Shown piece after piece: positions 1-10,852 of a stretch of 64,000 bases of DNA. Location: positions 1 through 64,000 of the forward strand of contig JAUJYZ010001365.1 in NCBI GenBank assembly GCA_033675265.1, given 5' to 3'. The DNA comes from Actinostola sp. cb2023 (Eukaryota > Cnidaria > Anthozoa > Actiniaria > Actinostolidae). Made by a program: the position numbers and the translations under genes. The notes under the pieces are model-generated. The model saw only the letters and a list, made by a program, of their open reading frames with translations. It was not told the origin of the DNA and made no database searches. Numbering within the stretch: position 1 is the stretch's first letter; the number at the start of each line of letters is the position of its first letter.

Positions 1-672
1 CTGTCCACGTATTCTTCGTGTGAAGGTCTCAAGTTGAACAAAACGAATTTTTTCAGTCATAATTGTTTTATCCTTTCGGAGAGTAGAAAAAAACTTTGAA
101 ACATTTTTCATTCACAAGAGCAATCGTAGCAAGCGTCTTGTCGCTGAAAAAGCCAATTGAATGCTAGAGGAACTTTCACGCGGCCTCTGATTGGACGTAT
201 CATTTTTCTCACACGTGAACAAACACGATACGCGGGGGCTTCTGATTGGACGTATCGTTTTTCTCACACGTGAAGAAAACGATACGCGACATTCTGATTT
301 GGCCTTTAACAATAGCGAGCGAACGAAAATTTACTACACGGAATTTTAGTGGGAGTAAAATCTCAGAATGTAATAATAATAAGGTATATTTAGACTTCTA
401 ATCTTCTTCATTGTCAACTTGTAGCAGAGAGAAACTTAAACTAACATAGCTTTTTTGACAGCAAACAAACCAATAATGCACATTGTTTTTGCTTAATTTC
501 ACTATAGGACATTGAATGCGAAGCAACAGGTATGATTTAATATGCTTTGTAAATTATCTTCAGCTTAATTGTTTAGCTTTCGGTCTACACCAACAACCAT
601 CGTTAGGATGGATCTGACCTGTAAAGGTGACCATTTATATATTATCTGTATTTTTCCCCGTTCCACCAACAG
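1..672. other. Left flank, no gene found
   Basis: No coding exon can be supported here. The reading frame that runs into the Roco exon at 673 from 569 is intron up to the acceptor CCACCAACAG at 663-672. The stretch holds the short duplication at 181-306 and otherwise AT-rich DNA. Upstream exons of the Roco gene presumably lie left of the window, because the first exon seen starts in the middle of a codon. Confidence 0.5.
181..306. repeat. Two-copy tandem duplication, about 54 bp
   Basis: CTGATTGGACGTATC followed by TTTTTCTCACACGTGAA occurs twice about 54 bp apart, and a third partial copy (CTGATTTGGCC) follows. The open frame on the minus strand across it is a by-product of the repeat. CTGATTGG contains the CCAAT-box core ATTGG, but there is no gene start nearby that would make this a promoter. 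Confidence 0.7.
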
Positions 673-825
673 TACCCCCCCTGAAATCCTTGCTCGTGGT
701 CCAGATGCTCTGCGAGCTTATAGGAAGGCACTTACAAGTGGATCAACCAAGAACAATCAAGTACTTTTGATGTGTTCTTGGACAATCGAGAGTTGGAAAA
801 ACTAGTTTATTGAGATCTTTGAAAG
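673..825 (+). pseudogene. Roco GTPase exon, start of ROC domain (one frameshift)
   Basis: The exon starts after the pyrimidine-rich acceptor CCACCAACAG and reads PPEILARGPDALRAYRKAL, a linker I associate with invertebrate Roco (Ras-of-complex/COR) proteins just before the GTPase. One base is extra near 773-777. After it the frame reads LGQSRVGKTSLLRSL, a clear Walker A/P-loop (GxxxxGKT, with GQSRVGKTS at about 780-806). A donor follows at 826 (AAAG|GTACAT). The P-loop binds the GTP phosphates; in Roco proteins the ROC domain is the GTP-dependent switch working with COR. The frameshift could be a sequencing error or decay: there is no in-frame stop on either side of it within the proper frames. 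The exit phase (1) does not fit the next exon without another single-base change. Confidence 0.72.
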
Positions 826-984
826 GTACATTAGTTCCTGATGAAGCATGCGAAGGAAGTACTAAACTAAAACAATATGCTGTCCCTCAGCTGTCTGCAT
901 GCTAATTATCAGTTTTCAGTCTCGATTCAGTTCAGTCTCGAGTTCACTTCAGTTGAGTTATTTCTTCTTTTCTCCACTTTTAAG

Positions 985-2651
985 GACAAACAGTTCAACC
1001 CCGATGAAGATAGCACCCCTGGAGTCAAAGTTGAAAGGTCCTTGTCAAAGCATAAAGGCGATCAATGGATTGAAGAAGGGAATGACGAATTATTCTACAT
1101 CAGTACAGCCAATGAGATAGCTGGATATTTGAACCCAAACGAAAAACAACGGAGTGTCGTCAGAGAAGGCATTAGTACATCAAGAAAGTGAAGAGAAATT
1201 CTTCAGAGATGATAATTTTAGAGAGGACAACAATGAATACAGTGCAAATAGTATACCAAGCATTGCAAAATCTGCAACCCACGACGAAGCTGAACTGCTG
1301 AATACTGGAATAGAAGATTGTATAGCTGTTCCACTTGAAAAAGAAGAGAAGTTACAGCCGAAATACACTGAAACAATGTCAGAAATTCAGGTGCCTCTAA
1401 ATGTTACAGAGACTGTAACCAAAATCTTACGAAACGACAGAATGGAGGACGATAACTATTCGTACATCACATTTGATTTCGCAGGGCAGCCCGTGTACAG
1501 TGCTACCCATCCAGTGTTCTTTTCCTCAAAGGCCATCTACATATTGGTTTACAGTTTGGAGGATAAGTTAGATGACCAAGCACATCCAATTTATAAAGAA
1601 GGTTGTTATGAAAAGAAAACTCGTCGACCGTTGTCCCATGACAAACATGGATCACATAGAATTCTGGTTGTCCTTTGTACAATCAGCGTCCCGTCCAACA
1701 AGAACACGATGGCTCTCTTAACACCAATGGAGATATCAACTGCCACCGTCATTTTCAACCTGTTTTCTTGGTTGGCACCCATGCAGACAAACCCTTCGAT
1801 AGTGATAACCCAGCAAATCTTGCTCAAAAAGTTCTTCATCGCCTGGGAGGAAAAGCCAACGCAGACAGCCAGTGTTTGGTACGTAAGAGTTATACTGTCA
1901 ACAATCAAGTTTCAGGCAGCGGACAAGAAGACGAAGACGTCAAGAAATTAAGAGATGATATCTTGGAAGAGGTAGAGAAGCTACCATACATAAATGAAGA
2001 CATTCCGATTCGCTGGTTAAGATTTAAAAGCGAATTGTCCTCTCTTTGAAAAGTTCAAATAAAAGATATATGTCTCTTGTGGAAGCCAAAGAAATCGCAT
2101 CAAAATGCACTATTGGGGAAGATGAGTTTGACACACTTCTAAACTATTTGCATGATTTGAAGAGTATCATATACTTTGAAGATACCAAACTGGTAATCAT
2201 TGACATCCAGTGGTTGCTTGACGTGTTTGTGAAAGTCATCACAGTCTCCGCCCCCGCTCTACACACACTGGGAAGACAAATACGAAAAAAGCTTTAGAAA
2301 ACTCGAAGAGGATGGAATCTTAGAGAAATCTCTTGTAGAGCATATGTGGCATGATCTTGTAGACGAAGTGAACACCATTGATTCTCTACTACTGATAATG
2401 GAACGGTTTTCTATTATTTGCCAATGGAACGACGTTTACCTTGTACCATCAATGATGAACTGTAATGCAAGAGGCACTGGTGATTTGGTGGAGCAGAAAT
2501 TTAAGTCACCGCTTGTGATTTTGTTCAAAAGTCCACACCTTCCTCTTGGTATCTTTCCAAGGTTGTTGGTGAAAATGGTGGAAATGTGCAAAGACAAATT
2601 ATGGTGTCATACACCACAAACGCAACCACAGTTTCTCCATAACTTTTGCAG
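985..2651 (+). pseudogene. Roco gene exon: rest of ROC plus COR domain (several frameshifts)
   Basis: The acceptor is TTTTAAG at 984. The protein-like signal is continuous but hops between frames: KQFNPDEDST (switch I side), ITFDFAGQPVYSATHPVFF at about 1470-1525 (DFAGQ is the G3/switch II motif), MTNMDHIEFWLS, PVFLVGTHADKPFD at about 1760-1800 (THADKP is the G4 base-recognition motif), then the COR segments RWLRF, VEAKEIASKC, IIDIQWLLDVF and HWEDKYEKSFRKLEEDGIL. The last frame ends NFC+AG at the donor TTTTGCAG|GTACAC (2651), phase 2, which matches the next exon. Frame changes fall near 1147 (A run), 1615-1637, 1680-1700 (two), 2045 and 2255 (C run). COR mediates dimerisation in this family. 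As written the reading frame is broken, so the entry is marked as a pseudogene; a local sequence-quality problem is the main alternative. Confidence 0.75.
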
Positions 2652-2665
2652 GTACACTTCAAGTT

Positions 2666-2668
<3 letters not shown>

Positions 2669-2704
<36 letters not shown>
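2669..2704 (+). repeat. Poly-C tract, 36 bases
   Basis: This uninterrupted C run lies just inside the intron, about 17 bases after the donor at 2652. Reading through it would add a polyproline tail, which is not believable as protein. Confidence 0.9.
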
Positions 2705-2929
2705 AGTAATTTCATTGCAAATAACAGTTTTGTTCACAACATTGAAATTTATTTAACATAATCTTGTAATTGCAGCCAGGATGCATTATATCCTGGCATT
2801 CCACAAAAGACCAGAAATCAAATAATTACTATGTCAGGATTCCAGATCAGAAATATATAGAACTCTCATAGACCGGTCTATCACTAGCGCGCTAGTAGGT
2901 TTATAAATAACATACGCATTACAACAAGA

Positions 2930-2966
2930 TCGTTAGGCTGAAGAAGATCCGAGGAAGGATCGAAAT
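2930..2966 (+). mobile_element. Penelope-type 3' tail remnant
   Basis: CTGAAGAAGATCC, a short loop, then GGATCGAAAT forms the hairpin plus CGAAA motif that also ends the Penelope-like copies elsewhere in the window (43608, 44763). No coding part is attached. Identification rests on this motif alone. Confidence 0.4.
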
Positions 2967-2983
2967 AGATAAGCCAGAGACTA

Positions 2984-3151
2984 AATAAATAAATAAATAT
3001 TTTCTCAGTAGATCCACGAAGTGGCTATTCTTCTACTGGCACTCACACTCACTACCAGTAGTCAATTCACATATGACCCGAGCAGGGAATTGAACCCGGG
3101 CCGCAGTGATGAAAGACCAGCGCTCTCACCGCTCGGCCAGCCATGCCACCC
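2984..3151 (-). mobile_element. tRNA-derived SINE (Leu/Ser-type head)
   Basis: On the minus strand this reads as a tRNA-like head. The A box TGGCCGAGCGGT lies at 3139-3128, and the B box GGTTCAATTCC sits within 3100-3086. A short body and an (AAAT)n-type tail follow at about 2984-3000. The A box and the spacing resemble tRNA-Leu/Ser. An RNA polymerase III promoter is thus present in form, but this is a SINE and not a tRNA gene: the clover-leaf 3' half is not followed by an acceptor stem. Confidence 0.7.
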
Positions 3152-3349
3152 AACCAGAGACAACCAATATTTTTAACTTCTTTAACATAATTACAACATA
3201 TTCGGTAATTACAATTGCAATTACAATTACAATTTTAATTGTTTGTACTTTCTTACAACTAGAAAAAATAAGCTGTTTTATTATTGAATTGATACACTTA
3301 AATACTTACAGTTACTTTCATTCTTATCATAATGCTTTTGTTGTGCTAG

Positions 3350-3767
3350 ATTCTTTGATGTTGGGCCAAATGGCTGTTATGACTTAGTCTTCACTTCCGA
3401 CATGAGAACGATAACAGTAGATGTCATCGAGGAGGAAGACGTCGACAAAAACTTTGACTCGTTGAAAACTTTCTGTCAGTCGATAATACAATTCCTCACT
3501 GAAACCCTGACCAACATGAAGCAGAAATTTCCTTGGAAGGGCTGTGAAGAATATCAGTTTTGCATTCGCTGTCCTATCTGTATCGAAGCATCAGAGTCGT
3601 GCGGAATTCATAAAGAGAAAATATGTAGCCGTGACTCGTGTCAACACTTGATCAGCGAAAGTGAATTGAGTGGTGGTAGGACGCCTCGTTGCTACAAAAA
3701 CCCAACCAAGAAAAATGTGTCAATCAAACAACACGTTTACTCTAAATGGTTCCCCCACACAAACAAG
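3350..3767 (+). CDS. Roco gene exon: C-terminal COR part with Cys/His cluster
   Basis: The acceptor is TTGTGCTAG at 3349 and the first base A completes the AG left by the previous exon (Arg). The reading then goes FFDVGPNGCYDLVFTSDM and on without a break to the donor AACAAG|GTAATT at 3768, ending in phase 0. Residues from about 3550 form a Cys/His cluster: CxRCPxC, then SCGIHKEKICSRDSCQH. This is the pattern I know from invertebrate Roco proteins after COR, probably a zinc-binding element. Length is 418 nt (139 codons plus one base) and there is no indel. It is likely a cytoplasmic signalling protein part; the exact ligand is unknown. Confidence 0.8.
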
Positions 3768-3859
3768 GTAATTGATAACTTTTAAAGTTATATATTATAT
3801 ATCAAGATAAACCCTGTTGTATGGTTCCAATTCCAATTCTTACAACGATATATTGTATC

Positions 3860-4305
3860 TGAACCTATAATAATAAATTATTAAATAGCGCATTTCACAT
3901 TGTCTCAATGCGCTTTACATCCGATGGAGGACGTGTTTTGGGATGCATAAATGCGCCCATGGCAGCCGAACAGCTTACGACCATGAGGAGTTACTATGTT
4001 AGTATGTTATGCCTCCAATTTTGAAGTAGGCAGTTGAACGTCCGGGTAACAAATCCCTACTAGTACTCTTTTCGAAGAGTTCAACAGGTGCTTGTAATGG
4101 CCTCATGTACAGGTTATATTAGGATCGGGAGGCAGAACCTACGGTTTAACGTCCTTATCCAAGAAGACGTGAATGTCTAACCATTTGCAGATGTAATTAC
4201 AAAGCTATCACCTTTTGCTCAGTTTATTTTTAAGACCCTGTGATTTTGGTCCAGGGATCGAACCCACGACCTCCCGCACAACAGACCGGTGCTCTACCAA
4301 CTGTA
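3860..4305 (-). mobile_element. tRNA-derived SINE with AAT-rich tail
   Basis: Read on the minus strand, the head has the A box TTGGTAGAGCACCGG (4300-4286) and the B box GGTTCGATCCC (about 4265-4254). A body of about 330 bp follows, and the tail around 3868-3885 is rich in AATAAT. The body segments (AGCGCATTTCACAT, CAATGCGCTTTACA, GTCTAACCATTTGCAG) match a SINE body I recognise from hexacoral genomes. A tail fragment of the same kind is at 20745-20815. Confidence 0.8.
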
Positions 4306-4392
4306 TATGTGCCAATGACTAATTGGTAATTGTGGATGGATGTTGAATGATATGTTGACTGATCCATATTTCTTGCTCTGTGTTTATCGTAG

Positions 4393-4435
4393 AGTGCCAC
4401 GAAACAAATCCAGCTTCAGGAGACGTCTTTAACAA
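4393..4435 (+). CDS. Roco gene micro-exon, 43 nt
   Basis: This exon is inferred from splice sites and phase rather than from homology. The acceptor is TTTATCGTAG at 4392 and the donor is ACAA|GTAATT at 4436. Read in the incoming phase 0 it gives SATKQIQLQETSLT plus one base. That base with the AT at the start of the next exon makes AAT, so all three phases agree. The residues are polar and carry no domain. An RNA-seq junction from 3767 to 4393 would settle it. Confidence 0.55.
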
Positions 4436-4671
4436 GTAATTCACATGAAGGTCAGTCAGTGAAATATCATTCTTCGTTTGCAGCCACGTGGTATTTGGCT
4501 GTTCTTAAAATTCGAAATATTATTTCCTTTGCCAAATAAAATAACATGTTTATGAGCTTGTAGAGCTATCAAAATAACACCTCTAGGCCAAATTTTGGAG
4601 CACTAGAGCATTTATTTACAGAGCTATGGGCGAATGAAGTTTCCAAATATTCCAGTGTTTGTATAGCAGCG

Positions 4672-4707
4672 CCATGTTGGAGGATAAGTTGATGTCCTCC
4701 AACATGG
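4672..4707. repeat. Short palindrome (stem about 14 bp)
   Basis: CCATGTTGGAGGA and its inverted copy TCCTCCAACATGG are separated by a few bases. The sequence is intronic within the Roco gene and could form a hairpin. Confidence 0.7.
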
Positions 4708-5345
4708 TGGCCAAAAAATTCAAAAAATAAATTAGAGCTTAGAGTTGATATACATCGCTTAATTTCACTATAAATACAACTTCTAAAAATGTATAAAACT
4801 AAAAACATTTAATTTGGTACAACTTTGTTGTTTTCCACGACTGTTCAGATTTGGTAAGAGTTGCGTGACACAATTCAAACTTCGAAAACTCAGCCACAAA
4901 ACATCGAGCCCATCTGAAAATTTCTACAATAATTAATATCACAATTCTATAAAACACTGCAAAATATCAAGTTGTTAGGATTCATAACTAAATTTTTTTT
5001 TTATTTTGTTTGTGGTATGTGACGTCACTTGCAATCATGCCCTTCCACAATGTTGTTTTATTATGGAAGAGCAAACGTTTTCTTGATCTGTTTGACTAAT
5101 TAATTCCACTAGCTACCGATTAATCTCACTAATCTCTCAGTCCGTATATATTATTATGAACTTTCTGGCTGCTTAACCATATTCAGGTCACAAGGATACC
5201 AATTAGTGTTCTGACTTGCTAAGGAACATGAGATTGGGTTCCAGTTATTGGAAAACTAGTTAAATGCGAGAGGAAGAGCCTTCATGGTACACTGATGTAG
5301 CTATATTGATAACAATTAAACTACTCTGTTTCTGCCATTACTTAG

Positions 5346-5545
5346 ATTATCTTGAAATCGTCCCCTCCATTAGTGAAAATCAACTGTCATCTATTCCTGC
5401 GAGTGAAGCAGCAAATAAGGTAGCTGAAATGCTGAAGTTAGATAAAGCGGCAATGGATGATCCCCCAAACGACATTAAGAAAATGGTTCGTATTCTATGC
5501 CGCCAATGTATCAAACATGACAGAGTTGACATCGTGAAAGAACAG
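5346..5545 (+). CDS. Roco gene exon: helical linker or death-fold start
   Basis: A strong polypyrimidine tract and the acceptor CCATTACTTAG precede 5346. The exon reads YLEIVPSISENQLSSIPASE, then a charged, probably helical stretch to VDIVKEQ. I do not recognise a named domain with confidence; the alternation and its place upstream of the death-fold exons suggest a helical adaptor fold. The 3' end is uncertain. The phase-0 exit needed by the next exon would fall at CAG|TGAAAT (no GT) or at ATC|GTGAAA (5532), and the only other donor, CA|GTGAAA, gives the wrong phase. The exon abuts a 55-bp tandem array whose units repeat this boundary sequence. Confidence 0.65.
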
Positions 5546-5950
5546 TGAAATACGGTCTCTTGTGCTTGCGCTTATGCTTGCGTCAGGCTCGTTTTCACGG
5601 TGAAATAAGGTCTCTTGCGCTTATGCTTGCGTCAGGCTCGTTTTCACAGTGAAATAAGGTCTCTTGTGCTTGCGCTTATGCTTGCGTCAGCCTCGTTTTC
5701 ACAGTGAAATAAGGTATCTTGTACTTGTGCTTATGCTTGCGTCATGCTCGTTTTCACAGTGAAATAAGGTATCTTGTACTGCTTATGCTTGCGTCATGCT
5801 CGTTTTCACAGTGAAATAAGGTATCTTGTACTTGGTACTTGTGCTTAAGCTTGCGTCAGGCTCGTTTTTACAGTGAAATAAGGTATCTTGTACTTGCGCT
5901 TATGCATGCGCCAGGCTCGTTTTCACAGTGAAATAAGGCCGTCTCTTGTA
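5543..5950 (+). repeat. Tandem array, about 55-bp unit, 8 copies
   Basis: Copies start at CAGTGAAATAAGG near 5543, 5598, 5647, 5702, 5757, 5809, 5870 and 5925, a spacing of 49-61 bp. Each holds CTTATGCTTGCGTCA and GGCTCGTTTTCACAG. The first copy begins exactly at the end of the coding exon. Confidence 0.9.
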
Positions 5951-6456
5951 CTTGCGTCGCTAGTGGAAGCAAGCTTCTCTGACCAGCAACTGTGACAGCG
6001 AAGACAATAAATACGTAGAAATAGACGAGCATTCAAAAACACTCCAGCAAACATAACGACAAAAATAGATAAGAGAAACACAAGCAAATAATGTAGAGCA
6101 CAGTCAAGAAGTAATGCTTTGTTTATGGTAAATAAAACTGCAAATCAAATTATCTTCCAGGAAATAACTCGTGAACAAACATCTTCGGTAAGTTTTATCA
6201 GACGGCGATATGCTTGTGTTTTGAAAGTATTAGTGTATGAAGAGCTTCTCAAGGGAGGGAAGGGGAATGCTTGGGTGACCGAGGGGTAGGAGGTAAATTG
6301 GGAGAGTGCAGCCCTGAAGGAGTGTTGAGTGGGAAAGTATAGAGGTGACGTTTTTCCCCTTTCCTCCCCTCCCTCCCCTTCTCCCTCCCCTCCTCTTTTG
6401 AGAGTCCGTTCACAAGCTACAAATTCACCATCACAATATATCTTTTTTGTCTTCAG

Positions 6457-6712
6457 ATCTGGGTTGAATACTGCGGCATTGATTTCCAAACCCTCAGAGA
6501 TTTACCAGAAGACATTGTCAATACCTTAATCAATTGCTGCAAAGTGAATGCAGATATTATTACTGGCTATCGTGGAAGGTGGTATGACGATTACGGGGCG
6601 GAGAAATTCTTTACTCAGTTTCCAAGAGAGTTCTATCATAAACTGGTTGAAACTTTGTGTCTGAAAGATTTCGAAGACAACTCGAAACACATTTTAAGGC
6701 TGCTTCAATACG
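6457..6712 (+). CDS. Roco gene exon: first part of the C-terminal death-fold region
   Basis: The acceptor is TTTTTTGTCTTCAG at 6456. The frame IWVEYCGIDFQTLRDLPEDI runs clean to LLQYG at the consensus donor ACG|GTAAGAAA (6713), leaving phase 1. The single G joins GT of the next exon to give Gly, an exact match. The sequence alternates helix-like blocks with conserved W and F positions, consistent with a death-superfamily bundle, though no catalytic residue marks it. If the intron were retained the frame would run on into the 13/15-bp satellite. Confidence 0.75.
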
Positions 6713-6734
6713 GTAAGAAATGGGAAGAAAACTA

Positions 6735-9722
6735 TTGTACACCTTTCACTTCTCACTCGTACACCTGTCACTCGTACACCTGTCACTCGTACACCTCACT
6801 CGTATACCTCACTCGTACACCCTCACTCGTACACCTCACTCGTACCTCACCGTACACCTGTCACTCGTACACCTGTCACTCGTACACCTGTCACTCGTAC
6901 ACCTGTCACTCGTACACCTGTCACTCGTACACTGTCACTCGTACACCTGTCACTCGTACACCTCACTCGTACACCTCACTCGTACACCTCACTCGTACAC
7001 CACTCACTCGTACACCACTCACACCTCACTCGTACACCTGTCACTCGTACACCTCACTCGTCACTCGTACACCTCACTCGTACACCTCACCGTACTCCTG
7101 TCACTCGTACACCTGTCACTCGTATACCTGTCACTCGTACACTGTCACTCGTACACCTGTCACTCGTACACCTGTCACTCGTACACCTCACTCGTACACC
7201 TGTCACTCGTACACCTCACTCGTACACCTCACTCGTACACCTGTCACTCGTACACCTCACTCGTATACCTCGTCACTCACTCGTACACCTCTCACTCGTA
7301 CACCTCACTCGTACACCTCTCACTCGTACACGTCCCACTCGTACATTTCTCACTCGTACACCTCTTACTCGTACACCTCTCACTCGTACACCACTTGTCA
7401 TTCGTCACTCGTACACCTGTCACTCGTACACCACTCACTCGTACACCTCTCACTCGTACACCGTTCACCTCTCACTCGTACCTCTCACTCGTCACTCGTC
7501 ACTCGTACACCTCTCACTCGTACACCTCTCACTCGTACACCTGTCACTCGTACACCTGTCACTCGTACACTTGTCATTCGTACACCACTCATTCGTACAC
7601 CTGTCACTCGTACACCTGTCACTCACTCGTACACCTTGTCACCTCTCGTACACCTCACTCGTACACTTGTCACTCGTACACCTGTCACTCGTACACACCT
7701 CACTCGTGTCACTCGTACACCACTCACTCGTACACTCTCACTCGTACACCTCTCACTCGTACACCTCTCACTCGTACACCTCTCACTCGTACACACTCGT
7801 ACACGTCACTCGTCCCACGTACACGTCTCACTCGTACACCTCGTCACTCGTACACCTCTCACTCGTACACCTCTCACTCGTACACCTCTCACTCGTACAC
7901 CTCTCACTCGTACACGTCCCACTCGTACACTTGTCGTACACTCGTCACTCGTACACACTCGTACACCTCTCACTCGTACACCTGTCACTCGTCACTCGTA
8001 CACCTGTCACTCGTACACACTCGTACACACCTCACTCGTACACCTGTCACTCGTACACCTGTCACTCGTACACCTCACTCGTACACCTCACTCGTACACC
8101 TGTCACTCGTACACCTGTCACTCGTACACCTGTCACTCGTACACCTCGTACACCTCACTCGTACACCTGTCACTCGTACACCTGTCACTCGTACACCTGT
8201 CACTCGTACACCTCACTCGTACACCTCACTCGTACCTGTCACTCGTACACCACTCACTCGTACACCACTCACTCGTACACCTGTCACTCGTACACCACTC
8301 ACTCGTACACCACTCACTCGTACACCTACACCACTCACTCGTACACCACTCACTCGTACACCTGTCACTCGTACACACTCGTACACACTCACTCGTACAC
8401 CTCGTACACCTGTCACTCGTACACCTGTCACTCGTACACCTGTCACTCGTACACCTGTCACTCGTACACCACCTCACTCGTACACCTGTCACTCGTACAC
8501 CTGTCACTCGTACACCTGTCACTCGTACACCTCACTCGTACACACTTGTCACTCGTACACTCTCACTCGTACACCTCTCACTCGTTCACCTCTCACTCGT
8601 ACACCTCTCACTCGTACACCTCTCACTCGTACACCTCTCACTCGTACACGTCCCACTCGTACACACTCTCACTCGTACACCTCTCACTCGTACACGTTCC
8701 ACTCGTACACATTCGTACACCACTCATTCGTACACTGTCACTCGTACACTCACTCGTCACTCGTACACACTCTCACTCGTACACCTCTCACTCTCGTACA
8801 CCTCTCACTCGTACACCTCTCACTCGTACACCTCTCACTCGTACACGTCCCACTCGTCACTCGTACACCTCTCACTCCTACACCTCTCACTCGTACACTT
8901 GTCATTCGTACACCTCATTCTCACTCGTACTCGTACCTCTCACTCGTACACCTCTTACTCATACACCTCGCACTCGTACACCTTTCACTCGTACACGTCC
9001 CACTCGTACACTTGTCACTCATACACCACTCACTCGTACACCACTCACTCGTACACATGTCACTCGTACACCACTCACTCGTACACCTCTCACTCGTACA
9101 CTCACTCGTACACCTCTCACTCGTACACCTCTCCTCGTACACCTCTCACTCGTACACCTCTCACTCGTACACGTCCCACTCGTACACGTCCCACTGGTAC
9201 ACGTCCCACTCGTACACGTCCCACTCGTACACCACTCACTCGTACACCTGTCACTCGTACACCACTCACTCGTACACCTCTCACTCGTACACCTCTCACT
9301 CGTACACCTCTCACTCGTACACCTCTCACTCGTACACGTCCCACTCGTACACTTGTCACTCGTACACCACTCACTCGTACACCACTCACTCGTACACTTG
9401 TCAATCGTACACCACTCACTCGTACACCTCTCACTCGTACACCTCTCACTCGTACACCTCTCACTCGTACACCTGTCACTCGTACACCTGTCACTCGTAC
9501 ACCTGTCACTCGTACACCTGTCACTCGTACACCTGTCACTCGTACCTCTCACTCGTACACCTCTCACTCGTACACCTCTCACTCGTACACCTCTCACTCG
9601 TACACCTCTCACTCGTACACCACTCACTCGTACACCTCTCACTCGTACACCTCTCACTCGTACACTTCTCACTCGTACACCTCTCACTCGTGTACACCTC
9701 TCACTCGTACACCTCTCACACT
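6735..9722 (+). repeat. 3-kb satellite, CACTCGTACACCT with 15-bp variants
   Basis: Over 200 tandem copies of CACTCGTACACCT and the longer forms ending CTCT or CTGT fill this intron. The plus strand contains almost no TAA, TAG or TGA, so all three frames are open for hundreds of codons (HSYTC, SLVHL and TRTPV type repeats). These frames are a consequence of the unit, not evidence of a gene. Subtypes come in blocks (CTGT type early and late, CTCT type in the middle and end), showing local homogenisation. Confidence 0.95.
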
Positions 9723-9894
9723 TTACCCTCCAAGCAAACTAAAACACCCATCATCAGCTTCGCAGTTTTTCAATATAGGCTTCAGGTTGAATACACAGCA
9801 GTGTAAAAGTTATGAATTATCCAACCTTCAAACTACATTAAAGAAAACAATCATCTACAGCTCCTTATAGAGACTTTGGATGGCTGTAGCTTTA

Positions 9895-10711
9895 GGGACC
9901 GGTCATTATTATTGTAGGGGGGTGGGGGGACAATTTTTCTCCGGATGATAAAGTTTGCCAAGGCCCTCCCCTTAACTCACGAAAATGGCGAGCAGCCCCC
10001 CCCCCCCCCCCCCCTCATAATCCACATTTTAGTGATGACCCCCCCCCCCCCCCCCTCCCCGTACCTAAAAGTGGACAACCTCTTCATGTCGTCTTGACCA
10101 GTGTCGTGCGTCCACTTCTGGATGTTTTTTGGGGAGCATTCTCGTCCCCAGACCCTTCTCAGCTTTCTAACGAAAAATCGATTTTTCGTTAGAAAGCTTA
10201 GAAGGGTCTGGGGACGAGAATGGTTTGGGGAGTAGGTGGGCTCATTATATTCTAACTAGTAATATAAGGGTGCTTTGCACTTGATTCATATGAGCTGATT
10301 GGAAACACTCTGGAAAGACTGATATATGATTTGAAAGTATGCAGTATATGATGAAGCAAAATGTTAAAATATCAATCTAGATCTTTCCATAGTGTTTCCA
10401 ATAATTATATAATTAAGCCATGGATTTGTTTAATTACTTTTACTCTGGTTTTATTATGCCAGTGGCCTGTGTTATTCTCTTTTAGAATCAATTAATCATT
10501 CTAATATACTTGTTTGTTCCTCAGTGGCTTTGTTCACATTAAATAAAGGCTCAAGGAAAACTTAATACCCCCCCCCCCCCCCCCCCCTTCTGATAGTTAT
10601 TTTAATCATGACCCACCCCCTGTCCTATTTGAAAAATCACCTGACCCCCCCTATGATTTCTCCCCCCCCCCCCCCCCCCCCCACCCCCCTACATTAATAA
10701 TGACCGGTCCC
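9895..10711. mobile_element. Non-autonomous TIR element (817 bp), TA target duplication
   Basis: The left end GGGACCGGTCATTATT and the right end AATAATGACCGGTCCC are inverted copies, and the match extends to about 31 bases with one mismatch. TA flanks both sides (9893-9894, 10712-10713). The inside is dominated by C runs (three longer than 15 bases) and a long palindrome; no transposase frame is present. The TA duplication suits a Tc1/mariner-like mover, but the family is not shown. Confidence 0.8.
10138..10222. repeat. Near-perfect 85-bp palindrome
   Basis: Left arm CATTCTCGTCCCCAGACCC to AAAAATCG and right arm ATTTTTCG to GGGTCTGGGGACGAGAATG pair almost without mismatch around the centre at about 10180. 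It lies inside the TIR element at 9895-10711. Confidence 0.9.
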
Positions 10712-10721
10712 TAACCTGCAG

Positions 10722-10754
10722 AACAAATAAACTATGTATGTATGTATGTATGTA
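10722..10754 (+). repeat. (TATG)n microsatellite
   Basis: TATGTATGTATGTATG follows ACAAATAAAC directly after the TIR element, a typical retroelement 3' tail form, but nothing else of such an element is visible. Confidence 0.7.
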
Positions 10755-10852
10755 TTAGTTTTAGTATGCTCCTTCTAGTTATGATATCTTTGATGATGGT
10801 CTTGGATGACAGGTGTTACAAGCTCATAGAACGTAAACAAATCTTGTTCCAG

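Noticed and set aside
2525..2737. Glycine-rich minus frame and proline tail on plus
   Set aside because: Caused by the 36-base C tract in the intron.
3086..3151. tRNA-Leu/Ser gene on the minus strand
   Set aside because: A and B boxes are present but a proper acceptor stem and 3' end are not; it continues into a SINE body and tail.
4254..4303. tRNA gene on the minus strand
   Set aside because: This is the head of a SINE, for the same reason.
6544..9870. Very long open frames (723-1108 codons) of HSYT/SLVHL/TRTP repeats
   Set aside because: They come from a 13/15-bp satellite that lacks stop codons in every plus frame; three overlapping frames cannot all be genes, and a good splice donor at 6713 separates the exon from the array.
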